From Nocardia exalbida NBRC 100660 (lineage in GTDB: Bacteria; Actinomycetota; Actinomycetes; Mycobacteriales; Mycobacteriaceae): 64,000 bases of DNA. Under the pieces are notes generated by a model. The model did no database searches, was not told the DNA's origin, and saw only the letters and a program-made list of their open reading frames with translations. The stretch covers positions 62,001 to 126,000 of the forward strand of contig NZ_BAFZ01000041.1 of assembly GCF_000308575.1 (NCBI RefSeq), given 5' to 3'. A program made the position numbers and the translations under genes. Of this stretch, positions 16,093-24,544 are shown piece by piece. Within the stretch, counting starts at the first letter, position 1, and the number at the start of each line of letters is the position of its first letter.

Positions 16093-16894
16093 CGAGTCGA
16101 ATCCGGCCGGTGCCAAGCGCAAATCGCGGGGAGACAGCTACGACAATATCGAGCCGCTCTTCGCCGAACTGGCCGCGCTGGCCCCGGACGATCCGCGCCG
16201 GGAGGCCGTGCGCGCCGAGCTGATCGAGCGCTGCCTGCCGCTGGCCGAACACATCGCCCGCAAGTTCAGCGGGCGCGGCGAGAGCTTCGAGGACCTGCTG
16301 CAGATCGCCCGGGTGGGCATGCTCGCCGCCGTCGACCGCTTCGATCCGGGACACGGCGCGACCTTCCTGTCGTTCGCGGTGCCGACGATCATGGGCGAAG
16401 TGCGCAGGCATTTCCGCGACTACGCCTGGTCGGTGCGAGTGCCGCGACGGCTCAAGGAGATCCAGTCCACGATCGGTCCCACGGTGGAGATCCTGTCGCA
16501 GCGGCTGGGCCGGATGCCGCGAGCGCGGGAGATCGCCGAGGAACTGGGCGCCGACCTGAACGAGGTGACCCAGGCGCTCATCGCCCGCAACGCCTACCAG
16601 ACCTCTTCGATCGATGCCGCCTCCGACACCGACGACTCGGAATCCGGCGGCCCCTCGCTGCTGGACTCACTCGGCGCCGAGGACCCGGACTTCGGCACCG
16701 TGGAGAACTACCTGGCGGTGAAGCCGCTGCTGGCCGCGTTGCCGGAGCGCGAGAAGCAGGTGCTGGTGATGCGCTTCTTCGACTCGATGTCCCAGGAGCA
16801 GATCGCCCAGCGGATCGGTTGTTCGCAGATGCAGGTCTCGCGGATTCTGTCGAAGACGTTGAAATCGCTGCGCGAGCAGGCTCTGCGGGACTGA
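16085..16894 (+). CDS. sigF: SigF/SigB-family RNA polymerase sigma factor
   Basis: A 269-residue group 3 sigma factor overlapping rsbW by 8 bases. Region 2 is visible as CLPLAEHIARKFSGRGESFE ... GMLAAVDRFDPGHGATFLSF and VRRHFRDYAWSVRVPRRLKE. Region 3 follows, and region 4 carries LPEREKQVLVMRFFDSMSQ and QIAQRIGCSQMQVSRILSKT. The insertion SIDAASDTDDSE between regions 3 and 4 is typical of SigF. Mycobacterial SigF directs general stress and stationary-phase genes from GTTT-N15-17-GGGTAT promoters. A candidate target promoter is seen at 54292-54316. Confidence 0.94.
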   Translation: MSSESNPAGAKRKSRGDSYDNIEPLFAELAALAPDDPRREAVRAELIERCLPLAEHIARKFSGRGESFEDLLQIARVGMLAAVDRFDPGHGATFLSFAVPTIMGEVRRHFRDYAWSVRVPRRLKEIQSTIGPTVEILSQRLGRMPRAREIAEELGADLNEVTQALIARNAYQTSSIDAASDTDDSESGGPSLLDSLGAEDPDFGTVENYLAVKPLLAALPEREKQVLVMRFFDSMSQEQIAQRIGCSQMQVSRILSKTLKSLREQALRD

Positions 16895-16910
16895 CGCACG
16901 CGCGCGGCGT

Positions 16911-17423
16911 TCACTCGCCGGTCAGCTCGTCGTGGTACTCGCGCATCGCCTGGACCACGGCGACCAGGACGCGGTGGGCGCCGGCCAGGTCCGCGTCGGG
17001 CAGTTCGGCCATCGCGGCGCGGGTCTGCCGCCCGAGCGGGGTGAAGAAGCCGCGTGCCACGTCCATGCCGTGCTCGTCGTAGTGCAGGATGACCCGCCTG
17101 CGGTCGGTCGGGTCGGCGGCGCGGCGCAGGTGACCGGAGTCGATCATGCGCTCGACCAGGTAGGTCACCGCCGATGAGGAGATTCCCATCAGCTTGCCGA
17201 GCCCGCCCGCGGTGAGCGGCGCGCCCTCGATCTCGGCGGTCGCGACGTGCATCAGCGCGCGAAAGTCGTTGGCGCGCAGTTGGTGTGTTCGCGCGAAGAC
17301 CTGGCCGATCTGCTCGGAGATCGCGGTGAGGGCGCGGATGTCGGCGGCGATACCGGCTTCCAATCCATCACGGTCCGTCCGGTCCGCGTTCGGTTCAGGG
17401 GTCAACGGCGCATCCTTTTCCAC
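16911..17423 (-). CDS. MarR-family transcriptional regulator
   Basis: A 170-residue winged-helix regulator with GTG at 17423; the first 25 residues are disordered, so a later start is possible. The HTH is LTAGGLGKLMGISSSAVTYL (about 85-104), and the wing has DPTDRRRVILHYDE. The divergent gene, 68 bases away, encodes an MMPL exporter. This regulator-transporter pairing usually means substrate-induced derepression of efflux or lipid export. Confidence 0.9.
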   Translation of the reverse strand: MEKDAPLTPEPNADRTDRDGLEAGIAADIRALTAISEQIGQVFARTHQLRANDFRALMHVATAEIEGAPLTAGGLGKLMGISSSAVTYLVERMIDSGHLRRAADPTDRRRVILHYDEHGMDVARGFFTPLGRQTRAAMAELPDADLAGAHRVLVAVVQAMREYHDELTGE

Positions 17424-17491
17424 ACGGGGGTCAGCGTAGTTCAGCCGGTGTCTCGATTGCTTAATATTTCAGTTTCTGAGAGAGTTGCCGG
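17424..17491. promoter_or_regulatory. Divergent marR/mmpL promoter-operator region
   Basis: A 68-base region, AT-rich in its centre (TTGCTTAATATTTCAG). A small inverted repeat TCAG-TTT-CTGA lies at 17469-17479, 13 bases before the MMPL GTG start. MarR proteins normally bind such AT-rich dyads; assignment to the adjacent regulator is inferred. Confidence 0.5.
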
Positions 17492-19597
17492 GTGAGCGCT
17501 TGGGATCGCTATGCGTCGGTGGTGACCGCCCGGACCTCGTGGGTGCTGCTGGTGGTGCTCGCCGCCGCCTCGGTCGGCCTGATCGGTGCGGTGGGTGAGA
17601 ACGAGTCCGCCGGGCAGGCTCCGACCGCGCTACCGTCCTCGGCGGAATCGGCACACGTCGAACAGGCGCTGGAGGAGTTCCCGGACGCCGGGACGGCCGC
17701 CGCCATCGTCGTCGTCACCCGTGCCGACGACGGCGAGCTGACCGACGACGACCGGAACGCCACCGCCGCGGCGGTTTCCCGCGCGTCGGGACGCCCGCCC
17801 GGTCCGGGCGACCTGCTCGCCGCGCCGGACCGGAAGGCGGCGATCGGGCAGGTTCCGGTGAACGCCGACCTGAGCGGATTCGCGCTGACCGACCGCATCG
17901 ACGAGATCCGTTCCGCCGCGCGGGACGGCTTGCCCGACGGGCTCGTCCTCCAGGTCACCGGTGGTCCGGCCTTCGGCGCCGACATCGCCGACTCGTTCTC
18001 CGGCGCCAACGTCACGCTGCTGGCGGTGACCGCGGTGGTCGTCGCGGTGCTGCTGATCGCGACGTATCGCTCACCCGTGCTGTGGCTGGTGCCGCTCGCG
18101 GTGGTCGGCGCGGCCGACCGGGTGGCGACCGGCGCGGGAACCGCGCTGGCGCGCCTGACCGACCTGACCTTCGACGGTTCGACCTCCGGTGTGACGAGCG
18201 TGCTGGTGTTCGGCGCGGGCACCAACTACGCGCTGTTGCTGGTATCGCGCTATCGCGACGAACTGCACCGGGAATCCGACCACCGCGCGGCGCTGCGGCA
18301 GGCGGTGCGGCGCGCCGGACCCGCGGTCCTGGCCAGCAATGTGACGGTGGTCGCCGCGCTGCTCGTGCTGCTGCTCGCCTCGGTGCCGAGCACACGCAGT
18401 CTCGGTGTGATGGCCGCGCTCGGATTGCTGGTGGCGGTGGTGTTCGTCCTGCTCGCGCTGCCCGCCGTGCTCGCGTTGTGCGGGCGCAAGGTGTTCTGGC
18501 CCTTCGTGCCGCAGGCAGACGACCGCGACACGGCGGAGGAGGGCGTCTGGCACGCCATCGCCGCGCGGGTGGTGCGCAGGCCCGCGCTGGTCGCGGGCAG
18601 TGCGATCGTGGTGCTCGCGGTCTGCGCGACCGGATTGCTGTCGACGCAGGTGGGACTCTCGCAGACCGAGCAGTTCCGGGTCCGCGCGGAGTCGGTGGAG
18701 GGATTCGACGCCCTCGCGCGGCATTTCCCCTCCGGGGCTTCCGATCCCGCGCTCGTCGTCGCGCGCAGCGACGCGGCGGCGGGGATCGATGAGGCGTTGC
18801 GCCGCACTGATGGCGTGGTGCTGACGTCGCAGACGGGAACCTCGCCGACCGGACTGACCCGGTGGTCGGTGGTGATCGACGCGCCACCGTCTTCCGCACG
18901 CGCCTTCGACACGATCGAGGCGCTGCGCGCGTCGGTCGCGCGGGTGCCCGGAGCCGACGCGATGGTCGGCGGCACCGACGCTCAGGCGCTGGACGTGCAG
19001 ACCGCCGCGAGCCGGGACCGCAAGGTGGTCATCCCGCTCATCCTCGTCGTCGTGCTCGTGGTGCTGCTCGCGCTGCTGCGCGCGGTGCCCGCCGCGCTGC
19101 TGCTGGTCGCGGTCACCGTGCTGAGCGCGCTGGCCGCGCTGGGGCTGGGCAGCTGGATGAGCGAGCACGTGTTCGGATTCCCGGCGCTGGACATCAGCGT
19201 GCCGCTGTTCGCGTTCCTGTTCCTGGTCGCCCTCGGCGTCGACTACACGATCTTCCTGGTGACCAGGGCGCGCGAGGAGACGCCACGGTACGGCACCACG
19301 CGCGGCATGGTGCGGGCGGTGTCGGTGACCGGCGCGGTGATCACCAGTGCGGGCATCGTGCTGGCCGCGGTGTTCTGCGTGCTCGGCGTGCTCCCGCTGA
19401 TCACCCTCACCCAGGTCGGCATCGTGGTGGGCCTGGGCATTCTGCTCGACACCTTCGTCGTGCGCACGGTGGTGATCCCGGCGCTGTTCAGCCTGATCGG
19501 GCGCAAGCTCTGGTGGCCGAGCGAGCTACGGCTCGTCGAGGGGGACGACGCCGCCGAATCGGCGCGGCGCGCGGACGGCACAGAGAAAAGCGGATGA
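17492..19597 (+). CDS. MMPL-family (RND) membrane transporter
   Basis: A 701-residue transporter with GTG start. It has two repeats, each with a first membrane helix, a large extracytoplasmic loop and a five-helix bundle. The diagnostic charged helix-4 motifs are GAGTNYALLLVSRYRDEL near 250 and GVDYTIFLVTRAREE near 585. MMPL proteins use proton-motive force to export lipids or drugs; a size near 700 is at the small end of the family and fits the short-loop type. Control by the divergent MarR protein is likely. The gene ends inside a strong terminator hairpin. The substrate is unknown. Confidence 0.92.
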   Translation: MSAWDRYASVVTARTSWVLLVVLAAASVGLIGAVGENESAGQAPTALPSSAESAHVEQALEEFPDAGTAAAIVVVTRADDGELTDDDRNATAAAVSRASGRPPGPGDLLAAPDRKAAIGQVPVNADLSGFALTDRIDEIRSAARDGLPDGLVLQVTGGPAFGADIADSFSGANVTLLAVTAVVVAVLLIATYRSPVLWLVPLAVVGAADRVATGAGTALARLTDLTFDGSTSGVTSVLVFGAGTNYALLLVSRYRDELHRESDHRAALRQAVRRAGPAVLASNVTVVAALLVLLLASVPSTRSLGVMAALGLLVAVVFVLLALPAVLALCGRKVFWPFVPQADDRDTAEEGVWHAIAARVVRRPALVAGSAIVVLAVCATGLLSTQVGLSQTEQFRVRAESVEGFDALARHFPSGASDPALVVARSDAAAGIDEALRRTDGVVLTSQTGTSPTGLTRWSVVIDAPPSSARAFDTIEALRASVARVPGADAMVGGTDAQALDVQTAASRDRKVVIPLILVVVLVVLLALLRAVPAALLLVAVTVLSALAALGLGSWMSEHVFGFPALDISVPLFAFLFLVALGVDYTIFLVTRAREETPRYGTTRGMVRAVSVTGAVITSAGIVLAAVFCVLGVLPLITLTQVGIVVGLGILLDTFVVRTVVIPALFSLIGRKLWWPSELRLVEGDDAAESARRADGTEKSG

Positions 19598-19618
19598 CCG
19601 CTCGTGCGGCCATCCGCT
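19589..19618. terminator. Long hairpin between mmpL and csbD (convergent genes)
   Basis: Outer arms AGCGGATG / CATCCGCT and inner arms CCGC / GCGG form an almost unbroken stem with a TCGT loop. The stop codon of the MMPL gene lies in the left arm. It probably serves both convergent genes. Confidence 0.75.
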
Positions 19619-19696
19619 CGGGAAGGCGTATCTCTGTCATCGCTCCGGCCATGCGCGGCGCCGGGGACCACCTCCCGCGGCGCCGTTCGACGGTGG

Positions 19697-19870
19697 TCAG
19701 TGCTTGAAGGCGTCCTTCACCTTCTCGCCTGCGTCCTTCAGGTCCGACTTGACCTTGTCGGTGCGGCCTTCGTCGCGCTTCCCCCGGTCGCCCGTGGCCT
19801 CGCCGACCTTCTCTTTGGCCTGACCAGCAACTTTATCGGCCTTGTTCTTCGCCTTGTCGACTGTGCTCAT
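19697..19870 (-). CDS. CsbD-family stress protein
   Basis: A 57-residue protein too short for many gene callers, with AAGGAGG before ATG at 19870. The sequence shows the CsbD pattern: KNKADKVAGQAKEKVGEATG, then DRGKRDEG, and ends KVKDAFKH. CsbD proteins are small, charged, natively flexible proteins of the general stress response; in Bacillus subtilis csbD belongs to the SigB regulon. A sigF gene lies 3 kb away, and a weak SigF-like sequence precedes this gene, but that link is only suggestive. Confidence 0.92.
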   Translation of the reverse strand: MSTVDKAKNKADKVAGQAKEKVGEATGDRGKRDEGRTDKVKSDLKDAGEKVKDAFKH

Positions 19871-19926
19871 GTCACAACCTCCTTGTGAAGAGACCGGCCG
19901 ACCATCTTCAGCCGGTCTACTTCGCG

Positions 19927-19951
19927 ATAGCCCGTTATCGAGAAGCCAAAC
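19927..19951 (-). promoter_or_regulatory. Weak candidate SigF-type promoter for csbD
   Basis: On the minus strand, GTTT at 19951-19948 is followed after 14 bases by GGGCTAT. The SigF consensus has GGGTAT, so there is one extra base. The position, about 57 bases before the start codon, is suitable. This is a weak match. Confidence 0.3.
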
Positions 19952-20058
19952 GTCCGGCCTTTCCGCGCAAAGCGGAAGACCCGGTCGGAACCGGGTCTTC
20001 GCGAAATTCGGGCGTATCGAAACGACGAGCTCGCGCGGCGAGTGCGCCGGAAAGCGAA

Positions 20059-20877
20059 TTACGAGGCGGGCACCGTGGGCGGCGTGAGAAGCCCCTGGAG
20101 CACACCGACACCCGCGCCGACAGCCGCGCCGACGGCGATGGCCGGGGACGCGACGAACCCGTAACCGATGGCGGCGCCGAACGCCATGACGGCCACCGTC
20201 CCGGTCGGGAACATCGGCAGGCCCGCGATGGCTCCGCAGACGGCGCCGATGACCGCGCCGATCGAGGCGACCGGCGAGGCCACCATGCTGCCCACCGAGG
20301 CGCCCATCGCGGTGGAACCGAGGATGTTGGCGGCGATGGCGTCGGAGCGCGACGGCTCGAAGCCCGCCGAATCCAACGTCTGCGCGATGCCGGCTTCGGG
20401 GCCCGCGACCGCGTCGTTGAACATCTTGCCTTGCTCGGGAGTGAGGAAGTCCGGCCTGCCGATCACCACCGAACCGACGCGCAGGGTGCCGGGAGGCGCC
20501 TCGATGGGCGCGACCGAGGGTGCCGGGGCGGCGGGGTTGGGCAGGTGCAGCCGCTGCGGGACGATCGGGGCGAGCACGTTCGGATCCGGCATCGGCCGGT
20601 TGACGCTCAGGTCGTTGCGGCCCGCCGAAACCGGGGGCGCGGGCGGAACGGCTTCGGGCGGAAGGGCTCCCGGATCCGCGGGATCGGCCGCCGGGGTGAT
20701 GGCGCCGACGGCGGGCGCCGGAGCGAACGGGAGCTGGACGGAGATCTCCGGCAGCAGCGGATCAGCGGTGGCGGTCGCCGCGCCGACCACGGACAACGGG
20801 ATGGCGCCCGCGACGACCAGCGTGGCGGCGCGGCGTAAGAAGGGGTGTGCTGAAGTTTCGGGTACTGCTATGCCCAT
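20059..20877 (-). CDS. Secreted protein with Pro/Ala-rich linker and glycine-zipper-like C-terminus
   Basis: A 272-residue exported protein. ATG at 20877 is chosen because GAGGTGG precedes it and the sequence that follows is a signal peptide (FLRRAATLVVAGAIPLSVVG, cleavage near ATADP). Residues 45-130 are rich in Pro and Ala. The C-terminal half contains repeated small-residue helices (AANILGSTAMGASVGSMVAS, GAAIGYGFVASPAIAVGAAV), which suggest membrane-inserting glycine-zipper helices. It resembles the insoluble-domain type secreted proteins common in Nocardia and Rhodococcus, but no enzymatic motif is visible. The function is unknown. Confidence 0.75.
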   Translation of the reverse strand: MGIAVPETSAHPFLRRAATLVVAGAIPLSVVGAATATADPLLPEISVQLPFAPAPAVGAITPAADPADPGALPPEAVPPAPPVSAGRNDLSVNRPMPDPNVLAPIVPQRLHLPNPAAPAPSVAPIEAPPGTLRVGSVVIGRPDFLTPEQGKMFNDAVAGPEAGIAQTLDSAGFEPSRSDAIAANILGSTAMGASVGSMVASPVASIGAVIGAVCGAIAGLPMFPTGTVAVMAFGAAIGYGFVASPAIAVGAAVGAGVGVLQGLLTPPTVPAS

Positions 20878-21235
20878 GGACTTACCCACCTCATTCTGAA
20901 GAGGACATATACCTACCTTTCTAGTTCGATTCAGAAAGCCATACGGATGCGCGAAAGTTGGATTTCTTTTCCGATAGCGAGGAACCGCGCACGCGCCGAA
21001 TCGAATCCGTGCGACGGTATCGAATATCGGTGGCGCCGTACGGCAACCGTTGACGTTCGCGATTGCGGTCCGATTACTGACGGAAATCAGGAAAACCGGC
21101 GGGGAAACGGGTTCGCGCCCCGCTGCAAGGCTTCCGGTCCGCATCGCGGACAGCCGGAGTGCCCCGGGGGGCGATCGCTCCGGGGCAACGAGACTGCGGC
21201 CGGTCCGTGGCGCGCTTGTCCCCTAGTCTGTCGGA
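20878..21235. other. Intergenic region between the secreted protein and CutA genes
   Basis: Divergent promoters are expected here. The first 60 bases are AT-richer and hold a small dyad, CTTTCT...AGAAAG, at 20917-20938. No open frame with a ribosome site or family resemblance was found. Confidence 0.4.
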
Positions 21236-21562
21236 ATGGCAACTCCGAGTGTGTGGACCGTAACGACCACTACCCCCACTGAAGACGCTGCCCAATCCAT
21301 CGCTCGCGCCGCGGTGACGGAGAAGCTGGCGGCGGGTGCGTTCATCACCGGCCCGGTCAAGTCGGTGTTCTGGCACCTCGGCGAATCCGGTGAAGGCCAG
21401 GAATGGCGCGTCGAGCTGCGAACCTCCGACACCACCCGGGACAAGCTCGCCGCCAGGATCAAGGAACTGCACCCTTGGGACAACCCGGAGCTGACCGGTC
21501 AGCCCATCGCATGGTGCCCCGATGAGTACGCGGACTGGGTGGACCGCTCTACAGTGGCATAG
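21236..21562 (+). CDS. CutA1-like (PII-fold) protein
   Basis: A 108-residue protein with the CutA fold pattern: an opening strand VWTVTTTTPTEDAAQSIARA, the VKSVFWHLGE strand, and the KELHPWDNPEL motif, which corresponds to the usual HPYExPE. CutA proteins are small trimers once linked to divalent-cation tolerance; their real role is unsettled. This copy lacks the conserved Cys of the LAAC segment (it reads LAAGAF) and has W and D in place of Y and E in the HPYE motif, so any metal-related function may be altered. Confidence 0.8.
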   Translation: MATPSVWTVTTTTPTEDAAQSIARAAVTEKLAAGAFITGPVKSVFWHLGESGEGQEWRVELRTSDTTRDKLAARIKELHPWDNPELTGQPIAWCPDEYADWVDRSTVA

Positions 21563-21634
21563 CCGCATCTGCCTGTACGGTGGCCGTGTCCCGAATCCGC
21601 ATCCCGTCGGGGCGCACTGTGCGGAGGAGGGGTC

Positions 21635-21949
21635 ATGTTCGCGCTCGTCGTGAGGTTCGACCTGCAAGACGCCGGGAAGGCGGCCGAGTTCGACAAGTTG
21701 GTGGCGGAAACCGTTCGAGCGATAACGGACTTCGAACCCGGGACGCTGGTGTACGCCACGCATACCGTCGAGGGGGAGCCGCTGTCGCGGATCTTCTACG
21801 AGGTGTACCGCGATCGCTCGGCCTTCGAGGAGCACGAGCGGCAACCGCACACGCGCCACTTCCTCAGCCGGCGGGAGAACTACGTCGCTTCGTTCCGGGT
21901 GGAGTTCCTGTCGCCCGCCGATACGAAGGGCCTGCCCGCGGCGGGCTGA
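21635..21949 (+). CDS. Antibiotic biosynthesis monooxygenase (ABM) / quinol monooxygenase-like protein
   Basis: A 104-residue ferredoxin-like-fold protein with GGAGGAGGGG before the ATG. The order of elements is ABM-like: FALVVRFDLQDAG, a helix, EPGTLVYATHTVEG, FYEVYRDRSAFEEHE and THTRHFL-like HTRHFLS. Family members include cofactor-free quinol monooxygenases and heme-degrading enzymes. No heme-ligand Asn/His pair typical of IsdG/MhuD is evident, so a YgiN-like function is more likely. It is probably transcribed with cutA (72-base gap). Confidence 0.82.
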   Translation: MFALVVRFDLQDAGKAAEFDKLVAETVRAITDFEPGTLVYATHTVEGEPLSRIFYEVYRDRSAFEEHERQPHTRHFLSRRENYVASFRVEFLSPADTKGLPAAG

Positions 21950-21954
21950 CCGGA

Positions 21955-22836
21955 TCACAAGCGCGCGGCAATCCCGCACCATACGGCAAAGCCGTGGACG
22001 GTATCGACGCTGCGTGCTTCCGCACGAGCCAGCGCCCGCACCGTCTCGTGCACCATTGGATTCCACCGAGTCTGCGCCGGCGCAATCGCTTTCGCGGTAA
22101 GCAGCGCATCCAAGGCGCGTGCGCGGTCCCCATGCAGGAGGTATGCGCGCGCCAGGTCGATGTAGTGATGACCCGCGCGCTCCTTCGGGGTGCCATCGGG
22201 GATGACCAGCGACTGCGCCCGGTTGAGTGCTTCGGTGCCGTCCATGCTCTCCACGGCAAGCGCCACTGACCAGATTTCGACGTTTGTCGGCCCGAACGAC
22301 AGAATGACGTCGCGATCATCACCGAGGCGCAGCGCGGTCTCCCGGGCCTCGGCCAAGTGCTTGTCGGCAAGGTCGCGATTGCCGCAGCGCGACGCGGCGA
22401 GCCCGGATTGCAGGTGCAGGCCCCCCCAGGCGATGAGGTCGTCGCGGTGTCCGGCGCTGAGGCGGGGTTCGATGCTGGACCGGCAGCGCTCCAAGAATCC
22501 GAGGGCGGCGGTCCAGTCACCGCCGGAGCTGAGTAGCGCCGCGCGGTGAAATTGACTGGTGGCGATCCACAATTCGCTGCCGGATTCGGTGGCCCCCCAC
22601 GCGAGCCGATCGACGGCCAGTGCGGCGAGGTCCCCATACCCGAGTTTGTGGGCGATGCTGTGCGCGGAGTAGTACAGCTCGCACAACAGGAGGAGCGCAT
22701 GGTTCCGCTCCCGGCCGCTGCTGCGGTGCACCGCAGCGCGTACCTCGCCGAGCAGCGGTGGCAGAGATCGGCCCAGTTTGTGGAACGAGGACGGGCGGCT
22801 CGGCCCGCATGTCCGAAACATGCCCGGCCCGTGCAC
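21955..22836 (-). pseudogene. TPR (ligand/effector) part of an XRE-type regulator, lacking the HTH
   Basis: The 293 codons from GTG 22836 encode a helical TPR region (HKLGRSLPPLLGEVRAAV, ALAVDRLAWG, HYIDLARAYLLHGDRARALD). This pattern is the C-terminal region of actinobacterial helix-turn-helix regulators of about 400 residues. The N-terminal XRE domain is absent. Frames further upstream to 23010 are open but carry no HTH and no ribosome site. Truncation by deletion is the simplest reading; a stand-alone TPR protein is possible. It is divergent from a conserved small gene at 22938, like the intact XRE-TPR genes at 51108 and 59750. Confidence 0.6.
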
Positions 22837-22937
22837 ATGGGTGGGAGCGACGGTTGTGGATGACCGCCACGACATATCCCTCCGGTACCTGATCAACCTC
22901 GCTCCGGTGACCGGGATAGACCGGAGACGGTGGCTCG

Positions 22938-23477
22938 GTGATCGCGATGGATAGGCCGACAACGGTTTTCGCGGACGCACCCACGACAATCCTGGAGACG
23001 CCGGTGGCACGGTGTCGCTTCTACCGAAACGTCTGCGGGCTACCGGCGCGCATCGATCCCGAGCTGGGCCGAATCTTCGTACCGGCGGGCAGTGTCGGCG
23101 CGATCACCGTGCCTGCGCAATTGGGGGCGATGGTGAAGATACGAATGCAGAAACTCGGTAGCCCTGCCGGACCGATCATTTCGCACCCGCGTTCGAAGCG
23201 GTGGACCTTCTTGGTGGCCCCGGATATCCCGCATGACATGCCGCTGTTCTCCGAGTTGTTCCGGCTGAACGCGACCCTCGCACCGATCGGTGCGCAGATC
23301 GCGTTGCCGTCACCCGCTGATGGTGTCGGTGATCGGTTCCGGGTATGGGCGCAGGCTCCGAGCGACTCTTACCGGCCGTCCGCGCTGGCGGTGATAGGTG
23401 CAATCCGGGATTGCGTGCGGCCCGGATACGGAGGTAGCGCGGGTGGGCGAGCAGCGCGCAACGGAAGACACGACTAG
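22938..23477 (+). CDS. Conserved hypothetical protein divergent from a TPR regulator
   Basis: A 179-residue protein with GTG at 22938 or ATG at 22947. Recognisable blocks are CRFYRNVCGLPARIDPELGR, IFVPAGSVGAITVPAQLG and SHPRSKRWTFLVAPDIP. From memory these recur in Nocardia and related genomes beside XRE/TPR regulators, but no biochemical role is known. No signal peptide, membrane helix or catalytic motif is visible. The C-terminus is Gly/Arg rich and low in complexity. It may be the target or partner of the truncated regulator on the other strand. Confidence 0.65.
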   Translation: MIAMDRPTTVFADAPTTILETPVARCRFYRNVCGLPARIDPELGRIFVPAGSVGAITVPAQLGAMVKIRMQKLGSPAGPIISHPRSKRWTFLVAPDIPHDMPLFSELFRLNATLAPIGAQIALPSPADGVGDRFRVWAQAPSDSYRPSALAVIGAIRDCVRPGYGGSAGGRAARNGRHD

Positions 23478-23529
23478 ACGATCGACACACGCTTTCGAGA
23501 ACCCGGACACCGCCGGAACGGGAGGAACC

Positions 23530-23971
23530 ATGACCATTGCTGTCGCGATCCGCGTCACCGTGCTCACCAGCGCGTGGGTGCTCGGCACGGCCACCATCGC
23601 CGATGCCGAACCCGTACGCGCCGCGAACGACGAGATCGTGTGCTTCGTCCACGCCATCGAGCCGTGGAAGACCGATCACGGGTCGATGGCCCCGATCAAC
23701 TACGGGTTCAAGGTGCACTGCACCGGTCCGGCCCGCGATGCGCAGCGTCACCACGAAGCTGTGGCGTTACGATGCTGCCGACGGGAAGTGGTACAAGCAC
23801 GCCGAACGCATCGACACCAGCACTGACCCCGACGTGCAGGCGTTGTACTCCGCGTCGTGCTCGTCGGCGGGAATTTTCTACGGGTTCCATACCCAGGTGG
23901 AGGTGACCGCGATCGCCGGTACGTGGGACGACGGCGGCGACAACAGCGCCACCATTTCCGCGATCTGCTGA
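23530..23971 (+). pseudogene. Secreted hypothetical protein, frameshifted
   Basis: Translation starts at ATG 23530 (GGAGG just upstream) with a signal peptide (AIRVTVLTSAWVLGTATIAD). The frame then reads FVHAIEPWKTDHGSM and INYGFKVHCTG, where coding moves to another frame. That frame continues TTKLWRYDAADGKWYKHAER ... TQVEVTAIAGTWDDGG to the stop at 23971. The join needs one extra base removed near 23735-23745. Conserved Cys residues on both sides (HCTG, SCSS, SAIC) fit one exported, disulfide-bonded protein of about 146 residues. A real inactivation or a sequence error is possible. Confidence 0.65.
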
Positions 23972-23994
23972 CACGAAAGGGAAGGGCACCGCCG

Positions 23995-24495
23995 ATGGGC
24001 ACACTGGACCACCCAGCGGTCAGCGTAGCGCTCGATGCCCTTGCGGCCGTTGACTCGAGCCTCGCCCCGATCAACGTCGTCCTCCGGGAGGAGATCGTCG
24101 CAGTCCTTGTAGACGGCGACCGGGGCCGCTATATCGTGTTCGTCCACCCCGACGGTGACCAGTGGAAGACGCGCGGAACGATGTTCGGCGCACCCCGTCC
24201 TTCCGGTCCTCGGCACGAACACACCCCGGCCTGGGAGGCGCTGCAACGACTCGGCACCCGGTTCCGGTCGGCCACCGCCGACCGGTTCGGTGATGGCTGG
24301 TACGCGGTCATCGGCCGAGCCGCCCACGACGCGGTGTCCCTCTCGGTTACGTCCTCGTTGGAGGAATGCGTCGTGCCGATCGGCGCGGACGGTCTCGCGT
24401 TCGCGGTCATCCGCGCGACCGGCAGCGAGACACCGCGGGTTACCGTGACCACTCGCGACGGGCGAGCGATCACGGTCGGGCCGCTGGCAGCCTGA
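23995..24495 (+). CDS. Hypothetical protein
   Basis: A 166-residue protein beginning MGTLDHPAVSVALDALAAVD, with no recognised family. The predicted content is mixed alpha/beta, with blocks such as GRYIVFVHPDGDQWKTRG and FGDGWYAVIGRAAHDAVSLS that look like beta strands of an extracytoplasmic or immunity-type domain. It has no signal peptide. The gene follows the frameshifted secreted protein by 23 bases on the same strand, so the two could be co-expressed. A strong terminator follows. Confidence 0.55.
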   Translation: MGTLDHPAVSVALDALAAVDSSLAPINVVLREEIVAVLVDGDRGRYIVFVHPDGDQWKTRGTMFGAPRPSGPRHEHTPAWEALQRLGTRFRSATADRFGDGWYAVIGRAAHDAVSLSVTSSLEECVVPIGADGLAFAVIRATGSETPRVTVTTRDGRAITVGPLAA

Positions 24496-24510
24496 CCGGA
24501 ACTCACCCGA

Positions 24511-24537
24511 CGCCCCGGGGCCGATCACCCCGGGGCG
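24511..24537. terminator. Bidirectional hairpin between convergent genes
   Basis: A perfect 10-base-pair stem (CGCCCCGGGG / CCCCGGGGCG) with a 7-base loop, between the stop codons at 24495 (plus) and 24545 (minus). Confidence 0.8.
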
Positions 24538-24544
24538 CACCGTG

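Noticed and set aside
22517..22984. Alternative minus-strand frame covering the missing HTH of the truncated TPR regulator
   Set aside because: Translation of this frame shows no HTH pattern, so a simple frameshift does not explain the missing N-terminus.
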